A DNA stretch of 46,695 nt from Gnetum montanum (lineage: Eukaryota > Streptophyta > Gnetopsida > Gnetales > Gnetaceae), in assembly GCA_015680685.1 (NCBI GenBank), contig MNCI01016152.1, positions 70,971-117,665 of the forward strand, in the 5' to 3' direction. Below, piece after piece: positions 9,870-20,267 of the stretch. Made by a program: the position numbers and the translations under genes. The notes below the pieces were generated by a model. It had not been told where the DNA came from and did not search any database. It worked only from the letters and a program-made list of their open reading frames with translations. How positions within the stretch are numbered: position 1 is the first letter of the stretch; every line of letters starts with the position of its first letter.

Positions 9870-12130
9870 ATGGAGATAAGGTATGAGCTTGAAAAAGGAA
9901 AGAAAGTGCCAAAAATGGTTGTCTTAGAGGAAAGGGATGATGCTATGTTCCATATAGAGAATTCTATCAAACCCATGGATCTCAATCTTAAACACCAATC
10001 ATCCATATCGAAGATCCCATCAAAATAGAATTACATTCAACTCTTGTGGAAACAACCAAAGGGGATAAAAAAGACTCTACATTGTGGAGGAACTTAAGGC
10101 CTAGAACCTTCATTGAATCAAAAAGGGATGAATCAAGGAGTGATAAAAGGAGAACTAGCTGACATCATTCTCCAACTTCTTCCTCTTCCTCCTCACATTG
10201 CTCTAGAAAGTATGACAAGAGAGAAAGAAGAATGAGGAATCATGATAGCAAGAGATGAAGGAATTCTCATAGATATAAGAATTAAAGAAGACACCCTAAT
10301 GAAGAAGAGGATAATTATGAGAAAAGAAGAGAAAGGGTCAGATATAAAGAAAGATAATGTTATGAGCATCGAAGGAGCCATCACTACCATTGAGCTTGTG
10401 AACCTAAAGATTATGAAGAACCCGTACTAGTCACTCGTAACATGATTAATATTAGAGAAGTAGTGTATATTCCCACCAAGCATGTAAGGGAAAATTGCAT
10501 CAAGAGACTAGACATGAATAATTTTCTAAAATTTAAAGATGGATACAAAGCAAATCCACAACACCATCTCCAATCCTTCTACGATGCCTATGCCTTCCAC
10601 AACATTGAGAACGATTGGCAAAAACTAAATTTATTTCCAAGAACACTAATAAAGGAAGTAGAGAACTAGTATAGATCTTCAAAACTTCAACCCATTTGAA
10701 GATGGAGTATTATCCTAGATCTCTTTAATGATCAATATCAATCTTATTCTAGAGTGTCTAATTTGAGAAAACATATTCAAGAATGGAAATAAGGGACATA
10801 TGAATCCATTGATGTGGCAATGGATAGATACTATTCATTACTACATAGGTGGCTAGGTCATAGATTTTTCCAAAAGGAGAAACTATGACACATTGTTGAT
10901 GGGCTATGAAATAAGACAAGAGAAACCCTTAGGGTATATGCCCAAGTTAAGTTAACCAAGATGATAGCTCATTACATTAAGAGACATATTGGCCAAGTGA
11001 TAAAAGAAGAAGGAGAGTTAAGAAAAAGATAATCAACCAAAGAGTATAATAGAGATCTCGCCATCAGAAAAAGGATTATGGATGTAAGAATATGTGAATC
11101 ACAAGAAGAGAAATCTTTGGAATATACGATCAAACAAAAGAATCTACCTATTCAAAAATCAGTTAATGACATTACAACAAAGGTAGATAAAATGTAGGAT
11201 TCTATAGATGAAAAATTGTCTATAGCATTGAAGATAGTAGAAGATAAGATTGAATAAGCTGTAAACCAAAGAAAATAAGAGACAATGTACAAGAACACTA
11301 AAGAAATAAAGGAAAAGTTGTTGCAATAGAGAAAATAATGGACTCTAGTTTAGAAGACGATAAAGGATGCAAGGTGTGCTAGTATGAACATCCTAAGGGA
11401 TGTTACCCTGTTATGACCTACTTTCAAGAGTTTGAGGCATATGTACTTAATCCAAAGTTTGTTGAAATAGATGCCTAGAAGATTATCTTATCTACAAGGT
11501 AAATTTAAAGAACCCTACTAGCAAACATACTATCCAAGTAGGGCATATCTTCAACAACAATAACAATATCAGTACCAATGGCAATAACCACAAGCATGGG
11601 GAATGCCACCACCAAAGCAATAGTATCCATATAGGCAACCAATCCTTATGGATATCATGTGCAACATTCAATCTCTCCAAAGAATACTTCAATTCATACT
11701 TCCTCTTACTACTATCCACTAGAATATCCTTGACCCACTACTTAATGGATGGATCCAAATTCTTACATGTCTCAACCAGTAGTTGGTTCCTCACTTCAAA
11801 ATCCTAATTCCTTACCACCAGTATCACCACTAGTCATGCAAGGAAAGATGCAAACATAGCCACAACCAAAGAGTTCTACTAGTGCAGTAACTACATAGGA
11901 GGATATAGTCACAAGTGAGCAAAGAGCTAGCAAACTTCTTCTTTTTAGGACAATTCTAGAAAAGATTCAAAGGATGAGGATTGCACATAAATCTACTTCA
12001 TCCACATGCATTCCTCCAAAGAACACTATGCTTACAATACCTACAAATGAGAAAGTCACCACTTTCATGCTCACATAGAAAATAATACATTGGATTACAG
12101 TGGGAGTACTTTCCCAAAAGAGAATAAATC
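9870..12130 (+). pseudogene. E1 gag (decayed)
   Basis: Gag forms the intracellular particle that packages element RNA. The central capsid-like domain (about 10460-11040) reads RLDMNNFLKFKDGY, HHLQSFYDAYAFHNIENDW, SNLRKHIQEWK, DVAMDRYYSLLHRW and a RETLRVYAQ end. It lines up with the E2 gag over its whole length. Upstream (9870-10430) is a charged, Glu/Lys/Arg-rich stretch. Downstream (11500-11900) is a Gln/Tyr/Pro-rich tail in which many Gln codons have become stops. I saw no zinc knuckle. The start at 9870 is a guess from the first ATG ahead of the similarity. Several stops and frameshifts make it non-functional. Confidence 0.7.
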
Positions 12131-12149
12131 CTAGGAGTCCCATAGTTTA

Positions 12150-12680
12150 CCTTTAAATAGCAAGACATAAACCATGCAAAGCACTTTTAGATTCTAGGTT
12201 ATGAGTAAATTTAATTAAGCAAGACATGTACAAGGCCTAAAACCTACCCTCACTAAAGAAGAGTAATATTTGATTAGAGCTTACAAACTAATCCATTATT
12301 GTTCCACTTAGATAAGTGGAAGATGTTATTATTACCAACAGTAACTGATCCTATCCTACTAATTTTTTAGTCATCCATGTGGGAAAGAAAAAAGGGGAAT
12401 TTCCCAAAATTACGAGCAGTGCATGGCTTAGCACTCTAGACATGAAGCTTGGGATGAGAGACTTGTTCTTGGGAATTTCCAAGGAAGATGAAGCTAGAAT
12501 CATTCAAACCCACAAAGTTCCATGTATCACATACAGAAATAATGGGTGTAATTATGTGCATAAATTTTCAACTATAAAAGATAACGCCATCATAGCATGT
12601 AATACATGTATAGAAGACATATGTGTACAAAAGTGCATGTATGCAAAAACCACTCAACAACAAGATACTAAGTAGCTGAT
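12150..12680 (+). pseudogene. E1 aspartic protease region (decayed)
   Basis: A retropepsin-like segment follows gag. Near 12187 the frame reads ALLDSRL then VNLIKQDMYKA, which fits the family's LLDSGA-xVNLI active site with Gly replaced by Arg and a stop nearby. NFLVIHVGKK and WLSTLDMKLGM (where PFLxT is expected) follow at about 12360-12455. Such proteases cleave the Gag-Pol polyprotein. The last part (12379-12675) is open for 98 residues and includes a Cys-containing stretch (CNTCIEDICVQKC) that I cannot assign. The order after gag and before reverse transcriptase supports the call. The active-site change means it is inactive. Confidence 0.55.
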
Positions 12681-13069
12681 GATTGAAGATGAATTTGAAT
12701 TCAATATGTGCATGGAACCAACAAACAAAATTACAAGTGCCTACGTGGAAGAAATTGATAAGTTAGAATAGTTAAAAAGATAACCTCCTCACATTGAATC
12801 ACATTAATTAATGATATTGAATAGGAATAATTAGAGATACAAGAAACATATGAACCAGAACCCTTTGAATTGAAAGCCATACTAGATACACTTGCATATG
12901 CTTTTCTAAATAATAAAAAACTGGTAATCACAAATGCCAAACTTGATAAAGAATAAAAGAGAAAATTACTAGAAGTGATAAATAAATGGCAAATGGCATT
13001 CACATGGTCTCATGACAAAATCATTTGAATTGATCCATGCATCTGCCAACATCAAATCTATACAAATTC

Positions 13070-13790
13070 GACTATTAAACCATGCTACCAACCTCAAAGA
13101 AGGCTAAACTAAAAACTTAAGGAAGTTGTTAAGAAAGAGTTAAAAATTACTAAAGGATGGGTTCATTTATCCTGTAGTTGGCAGTGAATGGGTTAGCCCA
13201 TTAGTCACTGTCCCAAAGAAAGATGACAAATGGAGAGTTTGTTTTGATTTTCAGTTGTTAAATATGGCAATGTTCAAGGACCATTTTCCTCTACCATTTG
13301 TTGACCAAGTCCTAGACACCATAGCAAGACACCTGTATTATGACTTTCTAGATGGATATAGCACATACAATCAAATCTACATTGCACTAGAAGACCATGA
13401 AAATCCATATTCACCAGTCCATGGGGAACATTTTTAACAAGAAAATGCCCTTTGGCTTGTGTAATGTACCTAGTACCTTTTAGAGGCTTTTACAAAACAT
13501 CTTCCAGAAGCAAATTAGTAATGATTTCTCCACATATGAGCTAGATTTTAAACAAGCCTTGAACCGTTTAGAGCAAGTATTGAAAAGATGTGTAGAAACT
13601 AATCTAAAGCTCAACTAGAAAAAAAGCCACTTAATGGTTCAAGATGGTATAGCTATGGAACACAAGGCATCTTGTGGGGAAATAGAGGTAGATCTAGATA
13701 AGATTGAAGTCATTCAAAACATCACTCAGTAGCTAGAAACTATTAAAGATGTCTAATCATTTCTTGGCCATACAAGATCCTATAGAAGAT
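13070..13790 (+). pseudogene. E1 reverse transcriptase (decayed, YxDD box missing)
   Basis: The frame shows LLKDGFIYPVVGSEWVSPLV, KWRVCFDFQLLN, MFKDHFPLPFVDQVLDTIAR and FLDGYSTYNQI, in the order and with residues typical of Athila-branch polymerases. After a frameshift near 13437 come MPFGLCN-like codons and then LNRLEQVLKRCVETNLKLN, VDLDKIEVIQN and [13 protein letters not shown]. The stretch between the IFQKQ segment and the LNRLEQ helix is too short to contain the catalytic YxDD motif, which appears to be deleted. It would have copied element RNA into DNA; it cannot now. Confidence 0.8.
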
Positions 13791-14330
13791 TCATTAAAAT
13801 TTTTTCAAAGATTGTGAAACCACTTGTAGAACTAACTAAGAAAGATGCACAATTGTTATGGATAGAGTAATTTCAAAAAGCATTTGGGATCTTAAAATAG
13901 AAATTTATCAAGATACCAATCCTTCAAGCACTGAATTCATCAAAACCTTTTCACATTATGAAAAATGCTTCAGACTATGTACTTAGAGTAGTACTAACTC
14001 AGCTGGATGAGCAAAAATGACTCTATTATGTACACTTTGCTAGTCAAAGCATCACCAAGGCACATCTTAACTACATCATAATAGAAAAGAAGCTAATGGC
14101 CCTAGTATATGCACTTTATAAATTTATACATTATGTGCTCAGGCACCCCATTTATGTCCACATAGATCATAGTGCCATCAAATTCTAATAAACAAACCAG
14201 CGGTTAATCCTAGAGTGATAAGATGGCTAGTTATGTTACAAGGGTTTGACATTACCATGATTGATAAAAAAGGAATCGAAAATGTGGTAGCAAATCATTT
14301 ATAAAAATTTAAATGAGAACCCCCAAGAGA
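13791..14330 (+). pseudogene. E1 RNase H (decayed)
   Basis: This continues from reverse transcriptase. It has [15 protein letters not shown] at the connection, then PFHIMKNASDYVLRVVL (normally CDASDxAxGAVL; Asp changed to Asn), KAHLNYIIIEKKLMALVYAL (the TxxEKELLA motif), VHIDHSAIKF (the TDH motif with Ile for Thr) and IDKKGIENVVANHL. The order is that of a classic gypsy RNase H. Substituted catalytic residues and stops make it inactive. Confidence 0.75.
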
Positions 14331-14339
14331 TTTATGAAC

Positions 14340-14553
14340 CAATAAAAAATTAATTTCTTGATGAAAACTTATTCACCAAAATTACAATGGTTGTAGACTC
14401 AACAAAAAAGTCATGGCTTACTAATTACATAAAGTATCTCACCAAACAAGAACTTCCTATTCAATGGGATAAGGAATATAAGGAATAGTTCCTCCACAAA
14501 GTAAAAAGATATATGGAAATTAATGGAAACCTTTAAAAGATATGACCTGATGG
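14340..14553 (+). pseudogene. E1 integrase, 5' part (before the E2 insertion)
   Basis: This short N-terminal part ends near a degenerate RPDG-like codon run, where the family normally continues into the RRC(I/V)P motif. The reading continues after E2 at 23223 with RCIPKQS, showing that E2 landed between these codons. The 5-bp duplication gttga (14554-14558 and 23218-23222) marks the junction. Confidence 0.65.
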
Positions 14554-14558
14554 GTTGA
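14554..14558. repeat. target-site duplication of E2, left (gttga)
   Basis: gttga lies directly before the TGATGAGTGG terminus of E2. It is repeated at 23218-23222 directly after the opposite terminus. Confidence 0.85.
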
Positions 14559-15383
14559 TGATGAGTGGCGAGGTACCCCTACACTCAACCATACGAATAC
14601 AAGCGTTACACGCGTGATCTAGTCGAACTCCGTAGATGGACTAGTTGTGGCATCTAGACAGTTAGCCTTAGGTCGTAGTTCGCTGTCTTCCCACCTAGAC
14701 TAGTATTAGCTTTGTCACGTAAGGTTTAGTCCAAAGTGAGGTGTATGATGTGTTTTTAATCTAATGCTACTCTTGAAGGCAATGGAAAGTAATATTAACT
14801 AAGCTAAGAGAGAAGGGTGAGAGAATCTAAACTAGCCTAAGTGCGATGAGCATCCATTCCTTGATTATCTGTACACATCTTGGACTTCATGCATGACTAC
14901 CACTGGGATTACCAAGCGCAGATCCTAGGTACGCTACTAGGTTGCCAAGTAGTCACACTTCAATGCTCATAATCAAGTCGTACTCATTCCACGTTTTAAC
15001 ATGAGTTAAGCGTGAGAGAGATTAACTAGAAAAGTAGTAAATAACAATTAATTAAATGATTAAACTAAGTGAATGTTGCAATGATGAAGTAATCTCGATC
15101 TTTATTGCCGATCATGTGCATGTCCAAGTACATCACACTCGAATAAAGGATGTCATACAATTACAATCACCACACTACGGGCATACACGGAGAGAAAAAG
15201 GGTTGAGAGAAAGAAATGAAAACTAAAATCAAACTAACTCTAAAAACTCAGAACATCCTAACTAATTTGTCTACCTCTTATTTATAGATGAGGAGATAGG
15301 CCATGATATCGCATATGCGATATCACGATTGGGCTACAATATCTCGTACGCGATATCGCGATCGCCCAAATGACGACTCATCA
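14559..15383 (-). repeat. E2 3' LTR (left in the window)
   Basis: 825 bp, from TGATGAGTGG to GACTCATCA in window orientation, with TGAT/ATCA inverted ends. U3 palindromes with GATATC cores lie at about 15305-15360. The TATA box is on the minus strand at 15296-15289. Confidence 0.85.
15289..15296 (-). promoter_or_regulatory. TATA box of E2 3' LTR
   Basis: TATAAATA on the minus strand, a short distance downstream of GATATC-core palindromes. The same arrangement occurs in the other LTR (23118-23125). Confidence 0.6.
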
Positions 15384-15419
15384 TACCCCCAAGACTAAAT
15401 GACAACTCGTCCTCAAGTT
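15384..15419 (-). promoter_or_regulatory. E2 polypurine tract and conserved upstream signature
   Basis: On the minus strand CTTGGGGGTA (15393-15384) directly precedes the 3' LTR, and AACTTGAGGACGAGTT-type sequence (15419-15405) lies just upstream. E1 has the same pair at 29327-29342 and 29353-29362. The G-rich tract would prime plus-strand DNA synthesis. Confidence 0.65.
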
Positions 15420-15548
15420 ACAGCGATTACACAGTGAATAGGTATGGGATTATTGGATTGTGAAAATGGGATTATGTTGCAATGTGAGAAGAAAATAAAA
15501 AAAAAGACACAACACAAAGAATGTGCTACAACTACAAAATTGTGGAAC

Positions 15549-18337
15549 TCATGTAGTTCCTAGTGGCAGTGGCTTTTCCATTGGTGCTTTCCCTTTGTCT
15601 TGTGCTCCAAGTTTTGAGACTTGGTGGCATTGGAGTATAGCTTGGAGCTTCTCCTCTTTAGTCTGGGATCTTGTGCCGTCCATGCTAATATTCCGATGTT
15701 TGACGGAGTTAGCACCTCCCATAGACAGGGTAGTTGCGGAAACATCTGATTGGCCTTGACATACCAAGCCGCAAATACCCATCGTTCTTCTTCATAGGCT
15801 CTGGCTTTATTTTTGTATTCCTAGAAATCCACAAGCCGTCGAGCCAAATCTACTACGACACCTTTTTGGCCTTGGTAGCTAGCTTTCACCACCTCAAGTT
15901 CAAAATTTGCAACCTCCAATTTTTCCAACAACTTCATGCGTTCTGCAAATTCTACTTTGTATTTAACATAGGTGGTTGCTACCTGCTACTCAAGCTCTAT
16001 CCTCGGGCACCTTGCTATTAACATGGCAAGGTTGGCATACTACAGGTTTGCCAACTCCATGTATTCTGTCAAATCCTGAATCTGCAGGTCCCGGTTCTTA
16101 ACTTCCACTTTGTGGGCAAAAGCATATGTATCCAATATGGCCCACCAGTTAGTGTGTTGAGCACTGATAGCATTAATGTGGCCCTTGGCCATATGGATCT
16201 CCTTCTCAAGGATCTTTTTGTACATCCCCACCTGATCTCGAAAGTGCTCCTTCAGCTTTTCATGTCGTTTAGCCTCAGTTTGTCATGAACTTATTTCAAT
16301 AGCTATATTTTCGTGAATTGCACATACCTCCTCCATTGCGAGGGTTCTATTCTCCCTAGTTAAACAACTTATGTCTTGGTTAACCTGGATGAATTGTTCT
16401 CGCAATTGATGAAAGTGTTCCTCAAGAACATTCTTTTGCTTTTCCATAGTGGTCAACCGAAGGTTGTCGACAATGAGCTGTTTATTTTCTTCTTCTAAGG
16501 CGTTGAGTGCCTTACTATGTGCATGAGTTTGTGCTTGTGTTGCAAAGGCATCCCAAACAACCTTCTCTTTTTCATCAGCCACCTTTTTATTCTCTGCTAT
16601 TAGCTTGGTTAGTTGCTCAGTTCTGAAATTATCTAGCTGGTCTGCAGGAAAAAATTGCAAAGGATCCCACTGTGCTACTTGTAGGGCCACAAGTTGCTCT
16701 TGTAATTTCTGCACCTCTGCTTCAGCATGCCCAGCCCTCACTTCTGTTAAAACTAGCTTCCCTTTTTTGGAAATGAGATCTGACTGAATTGTTGTAGCAT
16801 CCTAAGGGATGTCAAACAGGGATGTCATTACTTGTCCTATTTGTAGCAATCGATCAAGCACATCCTCATGTTCCGCAGGAGTCATTGAGGTTCCAGCCAA
16901 AGTTTGAACATCCCGTGCTCTTGTGAGATCTGCCAGTGGCACAACAGGTACATTAAATGATTCTTTGATGTGGTCTACAACCACATCTGTGGCTCCCATG
17001 GCACCGTGGTGTTGCATGACCACCACAGTGGCCCCTTCACCAGTTTCTAATTGCACTTGGAAAGATGCCACGTTTACTAAGATCTGTTGTGATCAACTAC
17101 TTTTCCCTCCTCCTGTATAAATCGACACTTCACCCCTTGTGCGATCCAAAGAAACAGTGGGCTGAATGGCATCATCAATGACGCGGAAGAGATTTGCATC
17201 ACCACGACTTCCCCAACTGATAGTCTCAGCGATGGCCCTAAGATGGCTCATTGATGGTCTGTAGTCTTGCAATGGCGGCTGATCCTAGCTTGTGCTAGGC
17301 TTTTCTTCCTATTGTTGGCTAGCACCTGTGCTTGGAGGTTGGCTAGGTCCTACAAGTTGAGTTGCAATTGGTCCAGCCGTCTGTTCTTCTTCTTCTTCTG
17401 ATCCCAGCGTCTCACCAGTAATTTTCCTTGCAGCTGGTGGCTTTAACAGTTCAGCATAGGAAGCATTTTGGGTTTTCTAGAGGACATCATTGGTGTACCC
17501 CTTGTTACCAGCACGTCAAAAAAGCTTTCTGATAAGACAAGGGAAAGACAACCTTCCATTCCTCCCTGTCTTCCATTCCTCGAACCACCTTATGATCTCC
17601 ATTAAATATAGATGGGGCAGGTTAGCATTAACCTTTCCCATCAGCACTGCACATCCTCTTGCCGTATACGTTGATATTCTTTTTAAGCCCTTCGTGGGGA
17701 AGAGGTGATATGTTCCAATTTTGAAGTAGATTCTCTCTTCCTTCGTCAATTCACCAAATTTCTTATCTCTACCATAAGCCCTTTCCAACCAATCCCCTTG
17801 TACATCAAGGTCTGAACAGGTGGATAATTGAGCAACTTTTGGCTTTGTATTCAGAAGGTTTAATACTTCTGAAATGGACTGTGCGGAGAAATCAACTGTC
17901 ACACCATAAATATTGACAGTAGTGCCTTGCTCTCTGTTGTGCCAGAACTAGTATGTCTCCCCTAGGTACTAGGCACCGCTTTCAAAGAGGATAGGCCATA
18001 AGGGAGACCCTTTGAGGTGATCCCTAATGGCCTCAGGAGTGAACAATGCCAAAGATTCAAAGTTCAATTCCACAATCACTGCAATGAATGTGGACTTTTC
18101 ATGGATGGCCTGAACACAATCTTGGGGCAACGTAAGATGTTGTCCCTGTTCTGGCATTGCAGCAGTTCCTCCTTCTGCTTGCCCAGATTGTATGGTAGGA
18201 GGGTCCTCTTGATGAATACTGAACGATTACTCCTCTTGTTCTACATGTTGTCCAGCAGGATCTTGTCTTCCACCTCTTCTGGGTCATTTGCTTCCACCTT
18301 GAGTAGGACCTTCTTTTTGTCCATGTTTCAGGGCCAT
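15549..18337 (-). pseudogene. E2 3' ORF: plant transposon-protein-like domain plus long coiled coil
   Basis: From ATG at 18337 one minus frame runs to about 15670 with roughly a dozen stops, then a single frameshift leads to the end at 15549, about 930 codons. The N-terminal 60 residues are Gln/Gly-rich. Residues about 90-280 contain VTVDFSAQSISEVLN, GELTKEERIYFKIGTYHLFP and GRLSFPCLIRKLF, resembling the 'putative plant transposon protein' domain (PF20167, from memory). Residues about 420-510 contain GEGATVVVMQHHGAMGAT and HIKESFNVPVVPLADL. Residues about 530-800 are long heptad-like coiled coil (QEQLVALQ, NALEEENKQLI, KNVLEEHFHQLREQF). The tail contains KEEKLQAIL. No membrane segment was seen, so it is unlike the env-like ORFs reported for some Athila elements. 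E1 has a homologue throughout. Confidence 0.7.
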
Positions 18338-18810
18338 CTGCAATCACACGGGCCAAGCATTAGTAAAGTTTTTTTTAAAATTAAGTTATACCTTACTGCT
18401 TGCCTTAATTAATTAATTTTTTTATCTTCATGTGATCTTGCCCGAAAGATTGTAATAATTTGTTCGTTTTACTTAGGTGGTTTCCAATTTAAATCTCCCG
18501 GTGTACTTAAAGGATTAAATGATTTTTTGGCACATCTTATTTTCAATTTACAACTAATTACCCTTAATAATGTCCTTTGGGTGATGATAAATTCCAAAAT
18601 AGTTAGGCACTATTCGGTAGATGTCCCTCCTCCACGACTAAGCTGAACACTCCGGGTTCAAGCAAGTTTGGACTGAATTAAAATTGGAGTACCAACGAGC
18701 AAGATAGAGGTTGAGAAGCAAAGGTGTCACACTCGCAAATCACAGAGAAAAATTTGAAAAACTCCCCCATGTGAATGATGAGAAATGATGCTAAGTGTTT
18801 TGGGGGGTAA
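18338..18810 (-). other. E2 leader ahead of the 3' ORF
   Basis: About 470 bp without an ORF separate the internal TATA module from the 3' ORF start. On the minus strand the sequence just before the ATG reads TGATTGCAG, which would also serve as a splice acceptor. Short pieces (for example CTTAGTCGTGGAGGAGGGA) line up loosely with the E1 leader at 26230-26255. Confidence 0.4.
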
Positions 18811-18862
18811 CCTATTTATAGGTGGACGCGATGCGATATCGTGTATGCAATATCATGGCGCT
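18811..18862 (-). promoter_or_regulatory. internal LTR-like promoter module in E2
   Basis: On + the order is cctatttata (minus-strand TATA box TATAAATAGG) followed 12 bp later by a 24-bp palindromic stretch at 18833-18856. That stretch matches the LTR U3 stretch 23142-23165 at 20 of 24 positions. In the LTR the TATA box and palindrome are about 16 bp apart. The module faces the 3' ORF, which begins about 470 bp downstream. Similarity to the LTR fades outside this core, so it is not simply a nested solo LTR. Confidence 0.55.
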
Positions 18863-20267
18863 AGTAATATGAGGCACAACAAAAATACCGAATTTTTTTT
18901 AAAAGATTTTTCTGAAATCAACGTTGTAACTAGGACATGTGACATATGTTGAGGGGGTTCTAAGGTAATCAAATGGTTTGGAAGGCACGAATAATTATGA
19001 TGGTATGATAATGATCAATAAAACCTCAGGTGGTAGAGAAAAAGGTTATGTAATGGTACATAGGAACATTATTATTCAGATGGAGAGTAGTAGGGAAAGA
19101 AAATTGTTTGAAAATTATGCTGAGGGTAAGAAATGGTGTGTGTGAGCTATGTCATAAGTAAAAATTACAAAAGATTACACAAGTGCATCCTCCCCAAAGT
19201 AAGTTTCAACCTATAATGCCCTTGTGTAACCACACTTAAAGTGTCTGTGGGCACTAGAAGGATTAAATGTAATCCACACTGATTCTACAAAACACACACA
19301 TGTAATTATCACCGGAATGAGGTAAGAATTCTATGTTACACACGACACGAGCTGCAATTACACGAACAGTGAGATGAGATGAAGTTTAGAAGGGGTCATA
19401 GAGATTGGGACATGAGGTAACTGACCCAGGGCACAGTGAATCCTATGTGTAAAGCATGATTAAAGTGTCATTAACCCATCGTTCCAAGATTAGGATCAAG
19501 TCCATTCCTCTAATCAGTGACATCACATTGTTTCATCCCATGATGAGTAACTATGAGAGTACCATAACAAGGCGTACGATCACTTGGCGTTTTGTTCAAG
19601 GGAGGAGTGATTTTTGTTCTGTGGCACTTTTCTTTTCATTTTTTTTTCTTCTTTTTTTTTCTCTTCTTACTGAATCCAAAGAAGCCGCCAACCTTTCGGC
19701 ATGGGTGCATGTCTTTCCAGTGGATCCCCTAGAATAGCATTAGATTTTTGAGTGCCCTTTTTATTACTCTTACTCCCATTTTTCATTAAATCTACAAGGA
19801 TCTTAGTATGACCATGTTGCATGTTAACACCCACAGACATCATCAAAGAGAATCCACAAGTCCCCTTGATGTCACACCCTAATCATTCCCTCTTGGTCCA
19901 TCCTTCTTCATTCTGGGTACAATGAACACAAAATTAATTTTAAGTTTCAAGGATGTCAAGAATATCATTGTACCCTCGAACAAAACCTCTTATTTGTAGA
20001 GTGGATGAGTGGGTGTAATGGGCTCACTGTCCACATAATTGATCACTCGAGACTCGAAAACATAGAACACACCTCAACCAACGATCCACATGAGTGTTTT
20101 ATTCATAGAAGAGATTACTTGTAAAAATGTAAAAAGACAAAAATACTAAAAAGACAAAAATACCAAAAAGAAAAAAAGATAAAACAAGAAGTTGAAAAAT
20201 GAAAAACTAGAAAACAAAAATTGAAAAATTAAAGAAAATGAAAAATATTTATTAATCCTGCTTGTTA
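18863..20267 (-). other. E2 spacer between gag and internal promoter
   Basis: No enzyme domain is seen. It contains the conserved motif (19691-19723), a segment near 19200-19260 that resembles E1 at about 25630-25670 (tgtggtta-acaagggca), and a T-rich tract on the minus strand (20110-20250). E1 has the same features in the same order after its integrase, so this is an inherited spacer and pol was lost in front of it or never present. Confidence 0.5.
19691..19723 (-). repeat. conserved 33-nt spacer motif, E2 copy
   Basis: The minus strand reads CCACTGGAAAGACATGCACC then CATGCCGAAAGGT. The same motif occurs three times in E1 at 24998, 25099 and 25180. It is not obviously coding in any frame. 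Confidence 0.6.

Noticed and set aside
18811-18880. Internal module as a nested solo LTR
   Set aside because: No TGAT/ATCA ends or 5-bp duplication were found, and similarity to the E2 LTR is limited to the TATA and palindrome core.
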